Assembly: GCA_005776545.1 (NCBI GenBank)
Contig: SXOY01000129.1
Coordinates: 1-12,633 of the forward strand
From: Planctomycetia bacterium
GTDB lineage: Bacteria > Planctomycetota > Phycisphaerae > Phycisphaerales > UBA1924
Length of the DNA stretch: 12,633 bases
Reading direction: 5' to 3'
Numbering within the stretch: the stretch's first letter is position 1; each line of letters begins with the position of its first letter. Both the position numbers and the translations under genes were made by a program. Under the pieces are notes generated by a model. That model did not search any database. It was not told where the DNA came from and saw only the letters and a list, made by a program, of their open reading frames with translations. Shown here piece after piece: positions 1 to 6,421 of this stretch.

Positions 1-351
1 CCATACCAGCGTTACGCCGCAGCATGGATGAATCAAGGGCTTGATAAGATTGTCAGCAACTATCACTATCGCGGCAAGGGCCCAAATGATCAGTTCTACA
101 TGAGCCAGATCGACCCGACCACAACGATTTTGCTCACCGATGGAATGCGTCTTGTGACAGATTACAACCATCGCCGCGGTTCAAACGCCTTCCGTGCGGA
201 TAATGCCGTGATTTGGGTGTCCGATCCATCGGGTGTGCTCGGTGGCATTATGGCAAGAAACGAATCTGAAGTTGACGCGTCGAAGCTGCCCCGCCAATGG
301 AATTACCTGGAAAGGGGCCTGAATGAATCAGAAGGCGAGCCTCCGGGTTGA
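1..351 (+). CDS. C-terminal part of a prepilin-like protein with an H-X9-DG type motif (5' end outside window)
   Basis: The frame is open from the first base (reading PYQRYAAAWMNQG) to TGA at 349-351, so the gene begins before the window; the first internal Met codon at 28 is probably not its start. Near the middle the protein reads NHRRGSNAFRADNAVIWV, which fits the C-terminal block of planctomycete prepilin-type 'H-X9-DG' proteins (typical form: RH-x-G-x-N-x-LFADGHV): a His, nine residues, then Asp. Here the residue after Asp is Asn rather than Gly. Such proteins normally carry an N-terminal prepilin cleavage site and are thought to be pseudopilin-like surface or secretion-apparatus components; that end is not visible here. 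The short tail is rich in Glu, Pro and Gly. The family assignment rests on this one motif, so function is tentative. Confidence 0.6.
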   Translation, partial: PYQRYAAAWMNQGLDKIVSNYHYRGKGPNDQFYMSQIDPTTTILLTDGMRLVTDYNHRRGSNAFRADNAVIWVSDPSGVLGGIMARNESEVDASKLPRQWNYLERGLNESEGEPPG

Positions 352-403
352 TTGCTCGCAAACGTGTTAAACCAAAACTAGCATCACAAGTCTACACTGG
401 TGT

Positions 404-1372
404 ATGACTACGACCTGTGTTTTCCTGATTACTGCCGCAACCATCACAACATCAGCATTTGCCCAGCTCATCCCGGATCGAATGTACTACGGAGTCGATC
501 GACCGATTCCCATGACCATCAAGGTGCCCGCTGGGAAAACCGGCGATATCACGCTCGAACTGCTTGAACCAGTCACCGCAAAATCGCTCGCATCTGCGGC
601 AGCATCCGAAGGTGGCGTAAATCTCGCTACGCTTTTCCCAGATCTCTGGGGAAAAAAAGAGTCAAAAATAGTCTATGCCCAGTTGGTGATTGGTACTGAG
701 AAAATCGGTCCGGCGGTAGTGATTCAACCCATGGTTGATCGAGGTGTCGCCAAAGAAGATCTACAATCAGGGAAAGCGGTCTTTAGCCCTTCCTCCAAGG
801 CCTATTCGGGTGTCCGCGCATGGGTTGACAAGAACATTGTCATAGAAACTACCAAAGGGAACATGACATTTGAGCTGCGGCCAGACCAGGCGCCCAATTC
901 AACCTTGAACTTCATGCACTTGGCCGATGGCGGGTTTTACACAGACATCGCGTTTCACCGCATCCTGGGATCAAAACAGTTTCCATTTGTTGTCCAAGTC
1001 GGCGATCCGACAGGACTGGGTTCTGGCGGACCTGGGTATTCGATCGACTTGGAAAACTCTAAAATCCCGCACGATTTTGGCGTGCTGTCAATGGCTCGCA
1101 CTCCAGATCCAAACTCAAATGGTTCGCAAGTGTTTATCTGTCTTTCACGCCAGCGCTGTGCAGTTCTCGACGGGCAGTACACCGCCTTTGGAAATCTCAT
1201 CGCCGGTGTCGATACCTTGAACGTACTCGCGGAGACACCAGTTGCAGATGCTCGGGCGGGAAATCCGATTGATCCACCCCGCATCGTTCGAGCAAAAACT
1301 GTCGACGCTGCTCCCTATGGAACGGGTCCAAAGCCGGTGACTTCCACACCCGAAGTGCCAGTGACTCGCTGA
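404..1372 (+). CDS. Secreted cyclophilin-type peptidyl-prolyl cis-trans isomerase
   Basis: A 322-residue protein with a hydrophobic N-terminal signal peptide (residues 1-20, ending SAFA before QL), so probably exported to the periplasm. Residues about 22-140 form a domain I do not recognise. Residues about 144-300 are a cyclophilin domain that catalyses cis-trans isomerisation of prolyl bonds. It shows IETTKGNMTFEL, FHRIL (catalytic-type Arg186), GDPTGLGSGGPGY, and NGSQVFICLS with Gln242 and Phe244, then LDGQYTAFG. The Trp and His that follow in human CypA are replaced by Val254 and Tyr259, as is common in bacterial cyclophilins. The tail is Pro/Thr rich. The ATG at 404 is the first start after an in-frame TAA at 368-370; there is no clear Shine-Dalgarno sequence and no convincing promoter in the 52-bp gap before it. 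Its stop lies 3 bp from the stop of the convergent barrel gene. Confidence 0.93.
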   Translation: MTTTCVFLITAATITTSAFAQLIPDRMYYGVDRPIPMTIKVPAGKTGDITLELLEPVTAKSLASAAASEGGVNLATLFPDLWGKKESKIVYAQLVIGTEKIGPAVVIQPMVDRGVAKEDLQSGKAVFSPSSKAYSGVRAWVDKNIVIETTKGNMTFELRPDQAPNSTLNFMHLADGGFYTDIAFHRILGSKQFPFVVQVGDPTGLGSGGPGYSIDLENSKIPHDFGVLSMARTPDPNSNGSQVFICLSRQRCAVLDGQYTAFGNLIAGVDTLNVLAETPVADARAGNPIDPPRIVRAKTVDAAPYGTGPKPVTSTPEVPVTR

Positions 1373-1375
1373 ATA

Positions 1376-2290
1376 TCAGAACTTGAATGCGGCGTTGACA
1401 AACACCACGAGCGATGGATCGGTCTTCACCTGCGCCACGCGATTGCCGGCCTTGTCATCAAGCGTAAAACGGCGTGACACATTCACGCCTGCGCCTGCGG
1501 TGATCTCAAAACTCTTTGTAGGTACAAATGTCGCACCCAGCGAAAGTGGAATGGTCCGATCGCGGAAGACACCCTCGCTTGTCGGAGCATCAATATCGAG
1601 CCGATATTCGTGCTGTTTAAAATCCGCAGTTGCGAAAATAGTCCATTTCTCGGTGGCCTGGTAGCTCAATCTCGCATTCCGATAGCGAGTGGTGAACTCC
1701 CACTTTGGTGCAAAATTCCAGGTGATAATCGGCAGCGGCACCACATACGCGTTTTCTTCAAGCCGCGACCGCACAATTACACCAAGGCCAAGCTTGATCT
1801 CTTTGTTGACTGAATAGGTAACGCCGCCGCCACCGCCATAGGTCAGCGATTCGTTGAACTTCGCTCCGGTCTCGCCCGCAGCATTCACTCCACCGGCAAT
1901 AAAGAGGCTCCACTGTTCATTGAACTCGCGGCTGTAGGAGACATTGAACTCGTGTTCGTATGTGTTGCCAATGGGCTTTGGCCCGCCTGCTCCAAATCCG
2001 GTGACATCCTTGAATCGGTATTTCGAAAACTGTGCTGATGCCGAGATGCCAAGCGTGGCGCGATCGCCAATGGGAATATCAATGTCGATGGCGGGTCCGA
2101 CGCGGAACACACTGGTTTCCCCAGGCCCGTCCTTGAGATATGTATCAAATGTGTTTTCGACCGATCCTTTCAGCTTGTACTCGACTGAGCGAGCGGGTGC
2201 CGCCGCAGCCGAGGCCGACTCCTGCCCGAAAGCTGTGCCAGATGCCAGGGCAACAAGCGAACAAGCGCCAAGAGTACAAACTGATTTCAT
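1376..2290 (-). CDS. Outer-membrane beta-barrel protein of unknown function
   Basis: A 304-residue protein with a classic signal peptide (MKSVCTLGACSLVALASG, cleavage probably near residues 20-23). After an Ala-rich linker there are alternating polar/hydrophobic stretches separated by short turns (for example residues 37-51, 78-94, 110-135, 149-175, 185-235, 245-275). The chain ends in VVFVNAAFKF, with the terminal Phe typical of outer-membrane barrels recognised by the BAM machinery. Many Tyr, Trp and Phe residues occur at strand ends (YSREFNEQWSLF, TWNFAPKWEFTTRYR). It may belong to the DUF6268-like barrels, but I cannot confirm this; a transport or structural role is unknown. The start is supported by an AGGAG site six bases upstream. 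It lies 45 bp downstream of the S9 peptidase on the same strand, so the two may be co-transcribed. Confidence 0.8.
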   Translation of the reverse strand: MKSVCTLGACSLVALASGTAFGQESASAAAAPARSVEYKLKGSVENTFDTYLKDGPGETSVFRVGPAIDIDIPIGDRATLGISASAQFSKYRFKDVTGFGAGGPKPIGNTYEHEFNVSYSREFNEQWSLFIAGGVNAAGETGAKFNESLTYGGGGGVTYSVNKEIKLGLGVIVRSRLEENAYVVPLPIITWNFAPKWEFTTRYRNARLSYQATEKWTIFATADFKQHEYRLDIDAPTSEGVFRDRTIPLSLGATFVPTKSFEITAGAGVNVSRRFTLDDKAGNRVAQVKTDPSLVVFVNAAFKF

Positions 2291-2296
2291 CTGAAT

Positions 2297-2301
2297 CTCC
2301 T
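2297..2301 (-). promoter_or_regulatory. Ribosome binding site of the beta-barrel gene
   Basis: The minus strand reads AGGAG six bases before the ATG at 2290. It is among the clearest Shine-Dalgarno sequences in the window and fixes the start of the barrel protein, suggesting independent translation initiation even if it is transcribed together with the upstream peptidase. Confidence 0.7.
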
Positions 2302-2335
2302 ATTTCGGCAAGCGTAGCAGCCGTCGGCTTGCTTA

Positions 2336-5182
2336 CTAGTCGGCACGGTGAACTTCTTGATCCTTGAGGGTGATCGCACGCGTGGAACCATCAGAAAGTC
2401 GAACTGTCACTTGGGCATCAAATCGTGAATGCGCTGTGTAATCCGGACCATTTCGCAACATGCGCTGAAGCTCAGGTCCGTCAATTTCCTTCATGAGCTT
2501 TGCATCGATGGTGGTTGCGTTTTGAGTGAGGGTGATGCTGGTCAGGTCGGTCTTTGCCGGAAGCGGCTTGCCATCGACTGCTTTGAGTGTGGCGCTCAGA
2601 AGCAGTCCGCCTCTTTTCTCAGTACCCGGCATCATGTTTCGCCAGGCGTAGATCTCAAGTTTCGCAAGGCGACCATCAATCGTAATCTCGCCGATGCCAT
2701 CTTTGGAGAGCGGCGTTGAGGTCTGAACCGGATCGTTGGGAGTGCGCGAGGTTGCGTTCTTCACGTAGGTGTCAAGCCACGTGACCATTTCATACTGGAC
2801 CTGCATTGATGATTCCATCGCCGCGTAACCGTGGCTTTCGTAGGGGAGCGTGACGAGGCGAGCTGTGCCGCCGAGACCTTTGATGGCGGCGAAGAGACGG
2901 TCGGACTGAATCGGAAAGGTCCCGGGGTTGTTGTCGATCTGGCCGTGGATCAATAGAAGTGGGGTTTTGATTTTGTCGGCGTAGGTGAAGGGAGACATCT
3001 TGGTGTAGGTGTCGGTCGCTTCCCAATATGTGCGGCGTTCGCCCTGGAAACCGAATGGTGTGAGCGTGCGGTTGTAGGCACCGCTGCGAGCCAGGCCAGC
3101 GCGGAAGAGGTCGCAGTGGGCGAGAAGGTTGGCGGTCATGAATGCGCCATAGCTATGGCCACCGACTGCGACGCGATCGCGATCGGCAATACCCATGTCG
3201 ACCGCTTTGTCGATGGCGGCCTGAGCGCTGGAGACGATCTGTTCGACAAAGGTGTCGTTCACGGTTTGCGGATCGCCGACAACAGGCATAGTGGCGCTGT
3301 CCATAACTGCGTAACCGGCCATGACCAGACAGAGGTGGGATATGCCGCCCATGCGGACGAAAGTGTTGGGGGATGCGGAGACCTGGCCGGCGGTTGACTT
3401 GTCGGTGTATTCGAGCGGGTAGGCCCAGATGACGAGCGGGAGACGGATTCCGGGTTTGTAGTCGGGCGGGAGATACATGGTTGCGGAGAGGTCGGTCCCA
3501 TCGGCGCGCTTGTAGGTGATGAGTTCTTTCTTGACGTTTCGCAGTTCGGGGACTGGATCGTCGAAAGTGGTGAGAGGTTTGCGGTCGGAGACGGTTGTAG
3601 TATCGAATGTGCGCATGTAGTAGTTGGGCACATCGCTTGGGCTTTGGAAACTGGTGATGAAGGATTTGTTGTCGGAGAGGACATCGATGACGGATTCGAG
3701 GCCGGTTTCATCAGAACGCCAGATGCGTTTGGTGGAGAAGTCGGCGAGAGATTGCTCATCGAGGAAGGGGCGATTGCCTTTGGGAGTTGCGCCGGATCCG
3801 GAAAGGAAGAGCTTACCGTTTTCGACACGGACAACGGAGCGGCCGTTAGCGAGGCGGGTTGAGAGTGGAGAGCCGGGATCGTTGTAGCGATCGTTGACGG
3901 AGAGATCTCGCATGAGGCGAGGTGCGTCGAGACCGGGTTTGCTGTCGATATTGACCAGCCAGGTGCGGCGCCACTTGCGGTCGCGGTCGTATTCACTGAT
4001 CATGCTGAGGCGAGAGCGCGTGCCATCGGGCTGGAGGAAACTGGTGCCACTGTAGCGGTGTTCAGTTTTGAGGAGTTCTTTAGCCTGACCATCGAAAGGT
4101 GCGGCGAGCGTGAAGATGCTGTCGCGGTGGGGGACTTTGTTCTTTGGATTGCCTTCATCGAGGGCTTCAGCGAAAAGGAGCGTTGCGGCGGCGGTGTCGA
4201 TCCATTCGAAATCGCGCGGGCCTTGTTCGACACCATCGATGGGAATCTGTTCGCGATTGGTGGAGGTGTGAAGTTGCTTGAGGACTTTGCCGGTTTTTGC
4301 ATCTCGGATTTCGTGAACTTCAGGGAAGCCGGAGGCGGGGAGTGTGTAGGAATAGGGCTTGATTATGCGGCTGGAAAGCAGGTAGTGGCCATCGGGCGAT
4401 GGGTCGAGAGAACCGAAGATTGCCGGCTCGCCGATGGGTGTGATCGCAGCGGTTTTGGTGTCGACGTAGGCAAGTTGAGCGGGCATAATCCAATCGAAGA
4501 GCGCTTCATCAAATGGACTCTTGAGAAGGTCTTGATAGGTTGCCTGCTGCGCTTTGGTGCCGAATGTTTCCTGGACCACTGGACCCAGTGGGACTGCGGG
4601 TTCGACAGGCATTGGCGCGCGATTGGCGGGAATCAGTTTGACGAGGAGCGTGGTGCCATCGGGCATCCAGCGGAACGAGCCACCAGCAGCGGCGTTGAGT
4701 TTGTGATCGATGAGTTTTTTCGCGGTCGCGGTTTTGACATCGCAGATCCAGAGCTCTATGCGATCGCTGAAGGTGATGCTGAATGCGAACCTGGAACCAT
4801 CGGTGGCCCAGAGCGGTGACCCGATGGAGGCATCGGGGAGCGCAATGGTGCGCTCAGTGGTTGCATCAGAGACTGTTCGGATCGACATGCCGATATTGGC
4901 GCGAGGACCGTGGGGGCCGCTGGTGTTGGGATTGAGGCGGAGGCCAGCGATGCGCAGCATGGGGGCCGCGAGATCGCTGATGGGCGGAAGAGCTTCGCGC
5001 TTGAGCAGGACCATGTGCGTGCGCGTGGGGTCGATGCTGACGGATGGAGAGGGCGCGGCTTCGAGAATCCTCGCGATTGATTCAGGCGGGCGCTGATATG
5101 TGGATGGGGCGGATGCGAAGAGCGCAGTAGATAGCTGTGTCAAGATGAGGGCACTCGCGGCGATGGTGGAGGGATTTGGCAT
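2336..5182 (-). CDS. Secreted S9 family serine peptidase, glutamyl-endopeptidase-like (prolyl oligopeptidase superfamily)
   Basis: A 948-residue exported peptidase. Residues 1-25 are a signal peptide (LTQLSTALFASA). Residues about 45-540 form the beta-propeller-like substrate-gating region, with repeated motifs such as SPLWATDGSRFAF, FRWMPDGTTLLV and LDPSPDGHYLLSS. Residues about 550-810 are the alpha/beta-hydrolase domain with the nucleophile elbow GGHSYGAF (Ser677), HGQIDNNPGTFPIQS (Asp750) and YESHGY (His784). The sequence round these residues (ARSGAYNRTLTPFGFQGERR, NNPGTFP) is characteristic of the glutamyl endopeptidase branch (S9D), which cleaves after Glu. Residues about 825-948 form an extra C-terminal region with no recognised family. 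The ATG at 5182 starts right at the signal peptide; there is no Shine-Dalgarno sequence. The IS element ends about 84 bp upstream, and the transposase frame overlaps the first 43 bp in another reading frame. It is probably the first gene of a two-gene unit with the barrel protein. Confidence 0.93.
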   Translation of the reverse strand: MPNPSTIAASALILTQLSTALFASAPSTYQRPPESIARILEAAPSPSVSIDPTRTHMVLLKREALPPISDLAAPMLRIAGLRLNPNTSGPHGPRANIGMSIRTVSDATTERTIALPDASIGSPLWATDGSRFAFSITFSDRIELWICDVKTATAKKLIDHKLNAAAGGSFRWMPDGTTLLVKLIPANRAPMPVEPAVPLGPVVQETFGTKAQQATYQDLLKSPFDEALFDWIMPAQLAYVDTKTAAITPIGEPAIFGSLDPSPDGHYLLSSRIIKPYSYTLPASGFPEVHEIRDAKTGKVLKQLHTSTNREQIPIDGVEQGPRDFEWIDTAAATLLFAEALDEGNPKNKVPHRDSIFTLAAPFDGQAKELLKTEHRYSGTSFLQPDGTRSRLSMISEYDRDRKWRRTWLVNIDSKPGLDAPRLMRDLSVNDRYNDPGSPLSTRLANGRSVVRVENGKLFLSGSGATPKGNRPFLDEQSLADFSTKRIWRSDETGLESVIDVLSDNKSFITSFQSPSDVPNYYMRTFDTTTVSDRKPLTTFDDPVPELRNVKKELITYKRADGTDLSATMYLPPDYKPGIRLPLVIWAYPLEYTDKSTAGQVSASPNTFVRMGGISHLCLVMAGYAVMDSATMPVVGDPQTVNDTFVEQIVSSAQAAIDKAVDMGIADRDRVAVGGHSYGAFMTANLLAHCDLFRAGLARSGAYNRTLTPFGFQGERRTYWEATDTYTKMSPFTYADKIKTPLLLIHGQIDNNPGTFPIQSDRLFAAIKGLGGTARLVTLPYESHGYAAMESSMQVQYEMVTWLDTYVKNATSRTPNDPVQTSTPLSKDGIGEITIDGRLAKLEIYAWRNMMPGTEKRGGLLLSATLKAVDGKPLPAKTDLTSITLTQNATTIDAKLMKEIDGPELQRMLRNGPDYTAHSRFDAQVTVRLSDGSTRAITLKDQEVHRAD

Positions 5183-6174
5183 AAGTAGAGGATATCAGAA
5201 GAAGTACTGAGTGCTGAGGTGGAGTGAGAATTGGAGGGGCAAAGGGGCAAGGCTGAGCAGTTTTGTTTGAAATTTGAGAATGCTCTGTTGAAAAGATCAA
5301 TTATCCAAGCAGTTCGCCAGCGGCGGATGCCGTAGGCTGCGACTCGGAGTGCAGCTTCGACCTTGAGCATGTGTTCGCCTCGGCTGGTAAGTGCGGACCC
5401 ACACACTCTTTTGATTGCGCTGAAGAGCGATTCCACAGTCCATCGTCGTCCATAGTTTCTGGGCCGACGACGCATCTTCGATCGGTAGCGGCCGCGAACC
5501 ACATCGGATCTGCGCCGAAGTATGGGTGGTGCATAACTACGTGCTTTCCAGTTTTCATAGCAAAACGCATGCAGTTTTTCAGAGTCGTACGCCGCATCGC
5601 CCCAGACACGCTCGGGGCTCACAACCCTGGCCGCCTTCTGCATCACCGTGAGAGCAGGAGCAGCGTCATTCCCCGGCCCCCAGTCAACGTGCATCGCGAC
5701 GGGAATCACCGACGCGCACAGAACGATGAACGAGACTCTGATCCAGCGCGACCGAGTGCGTCCGCTGCGACTCAGATAATGAGCGCTGGCCCAACCAGAT
5801 TCCATACCTGTGGCGTCGATGGCAACATCTTCAGCAGCACTGACTCCTGGGCCATTGATTTCGCGAACTGTGGCGCGAAGCACCGCATCGAGCACCTCTG
5901 TCAATCCATCAGAAGCGGCAAACTTCTGCAGCGTTGTGTAATGCGGGGTCTGCGTGAGCCCCATCGCCTCACGCAATGGCGGAGAAACCTCAAGAAAATC
6001 ACACAATCCGCGATAAGTGAGCTTCAGGTTGGCTTTGAGGACCAAGCACGACAGCAGTTGCGGCTGTGTGAATCGCTGCGGGCTCTTGGGATGCGCGTAT
6101 GGCTTCATACAACGCCGCGAAACTCGCATCGCTGTACTTGCAATCGCGATCAGATTGTTCTCGTGTGAGCTCAT
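5140..6174 (-). CDS. IS transposase, DDE type (IS4/IS5-like superfamily)
   Basis: A 344-residue frame. Residues about 30-90 form the N-terminal region (FTQPQLLSCLVLKANLKLTYR, TPHYTTLQKF). The catalytic core follows: first Asp in AIDATG (Asp120), second in WGDAAYDS (Asp193), and the Y-(2)-R-(3)-E signature YGRRWTVES with Glu248, typical of DDE_Tnp_1 transposases of the IS4/IS5 type. No internal frameshift is apparent, so the enzyme may be functional. The ATG at 6174 lies 35 bp inside the inner edge of the right inverted repeat; a weak AGGT precedes it, and Met16 or Met23 are alternatives. The frame has no stop within the element: after residue about 302 it reads through the terminal repeat into host DNA (octamer repeat, then the start of the peptidase gene) and stops at 5140. 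The last 40 or so residues are therefore acquired from the insertion site. Confidence 0.88.
   Translation of the reverse strand: MSSHENNLIAIASTAMRVSRRCMKPYAHPKSPQRFTQPQLLSCLVLKANLKLTYRGLCDFLEVSPPLREAMGLTQTPHYTTLQKFAASDGLTEVLDAVLRATVREINGPGVSAAEDVAIDATGMESGWASAHYLSRSGRTRSRWIRVSFIVLCASVIPVAMHVDWGPGNDAAPALTVMQKAARVVSPERVWGDAAYDSEKLHAFCYENWKARSYAPPILRRRSDVVRGRYRSKMRRRPRNYGRRWTVESLFSAIKRVCGSALTSRGEHMLKVEAALRVAAYGIRRWRTAWIIDLFNRAFSNFKQNCSALPLCPSNSHSTSALSTSSDILYLCQIPPPSPRVPSS
5203..5219. repeat. Short heptamer tandem (AGTACTG / AGTGCTG) in the peptidase leader
   Basis: Two adjacent heptamers, AGTACTG and AGTGCTG, followed by AGG, differ at one base. On the peptidase's coding strand they read as CTCAGCA-CTCAGTA between the octamer repeat and the start codon. 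Only two units exist, so this could be chance; it is listed because it adjoins a second simple repeat in a short leader. Confidence 0.35.
5236..5252 (-). repeat. Two-unit TTTGCCCC octamer repeat upstream of the S9 peptidase
   Basis: The plus strand reads GGGGCAAAGGGGCAAGG, the reverse complement of the CCTTTGCCCC repeat on the other side of the IS. One unit is perfect and the second is shortened by one A. On the peptidase's coding strand it reads TTTGCCCC in the same sense as the array before the dehydrogenase, and its last full unit (5243 to 5236) ends 53 nt before the ATG at 5182. Confidence 0.7.
5266..5299 (+). repeat. Left terminal inverted repeat of the IS
   Basis: It begins TTTGAAATTT and continues GAGAATGCTCTGTTGAAAAG to ATCA. 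It matches the reverse complement of 6210-6243 at 30 of 34 positions by eye. It also encodes transposase residues DLFNRAFSNFK, because the frame runs out through this end. Confidence 0.85.
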
Positions 6175-6209
6175 GTCAATACCTACGCGCCAAACGTCTC
6201 ACGGTTGCA

Positions 6210-6243
6210 TGATCTTTTCTACAGAGCAATCTCTAATTCCAAA
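6210..6243 (-). repeat. Right terminal inverted repeat of the IS
   Basis: The plus strand starts TGATCTTTTCTACAGAGCAA and ends at CCAAA. It is the partner of 5266-5299, with mismatches at two inner and two outer positions. It lies upstream of the transposase start codon. Confidence 0.85.
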
Positions 6244-6309
6244 TCTGCCTCCGCATAATCCTTTCTGCGGGTATCCACCCAACACCTCATCCAAATGTAA
6301 CCTCCTAAT

Positions 6310-6370
6310 CCCTTTGCCCCTTTGCCCCTTTGCCCCTTTGCCCCTTTGCCCCTTTGCCCCTTTGCCCCTT
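6310..6370 (+). repeat. Octanucleotide tandem repeat (CCCTTTGC, seven full copies plus a partial)
   Basis: Seven perfect head-to-tail copies of CCCTTTGC run from 6310 to 6365, followed by a partial CCCTT. The unit is not a multiple of three and no gene crosses it, so it is a non-coding leader repeat 5' of the SDR-dehydrogenase-deaminase operon. The last TTTGCCCC ends 53 nt before the SDR start codon. Arrays of this purity can change copy number by strand slippage. A possible -10 (TTATAC, 6388-6393) lies just downstream, so the array may sit at or upstream of the promoter; no good -35 is seen. Confidence 0.95.
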
Positions 6371-6410
6371 CCAACCCCACTAACTACTTATACACTTCCC
6401 CGCTCTCAAA

Positions 6411-6415
6411 AAGGA
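6411..6415 (+). promoter_or_regulatory. Ribosome binding site of the SDR gene
   Basis: AAGGA lies six bases before the ATG at 6422. This decides the start: the frame stays open far upstream, through the octamer array and into the IS, but only this ATG has a Shine-Dalgarno sequence and directly precedes the Rossmann-fold N-terminus. Confidence 0.75.
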
Positions 6416-6421
6416 ACACCC

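Larger units (their letters stand above)
5266..6243 (-). mobile_element. Insertion sequence with imperfect terminal inverted repeats
   Basis: A segment of about 978 bp bounded by 34-bp inverted repeats and holding one transposase gene. It sits in the divergent intergenic region between the S9 peptidase and the SDR gene. The exact ends are uncertain: the inner 24 bp (5276-5299 and 6210-6233) match at 22 positions, and the match weakens to 8 of 10 over the outer ten bases. I see no convincing target-site duplication for either choice of ends (flanks TTTTG / TCTGC for the longer version), so the insertion may be old or one end altered. The family is probably IS5-like from the transposase; the group is not determined. 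Confidence 0.82.

Noticed and set aside
335..359. Inverted repeat GCGAGC/GCTCGC around the stop of the first gene, as a terminator
   Set aside because: The stem is only six pairs, the loop is 13 nt, no T-run follows, and the repeat straddles the stop codon; too weak to call.
2308..2333. Inverted repeat GCAAGC/GCTTGC between the peptidase and barrel genes, as a terminator or attenuator
   Set aside because: Short stem without a U-tract; the 45-bp gap is equally consistent with plain co-transcription.
4058..4819. A 253-codon open frame on the plus strand opposite the S9 peptidase
   Set aside because: It is antisense to a well-supported peptidase, lacks a plausible start context and recognisable motifs, and is explained by the codon bias of the real gene.
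5371..6168. A 265-codon plus-strand frame inside the IS
   Set aside because: Antisense to the DDE transposase, with no domain features; a shadow frame.
6205..6230. An outward promoter in the right end of the IS driving the SDR operon (TTGCAT then CAATCT)
   Set aside because: The -10 match is poor and a better -10-like TTATAC occurs closer to the gene; no firm support from sequence alone.
6310..6370. A CRISPR-like array
   Set aside because: Units are eight bases with no spacers, so it is a simple tandem repeat.
6017..6421. A 5' extension of the SDR frame upstream through the octamer repeat into the IS
   Set aside because: The extension would translate the transposase antisense strand and the repeat (Pro/Leu/Cys-rich). 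The ATG at 6422 has a Shine-Dalgarno sequence and the right Rossmann N-terminus.
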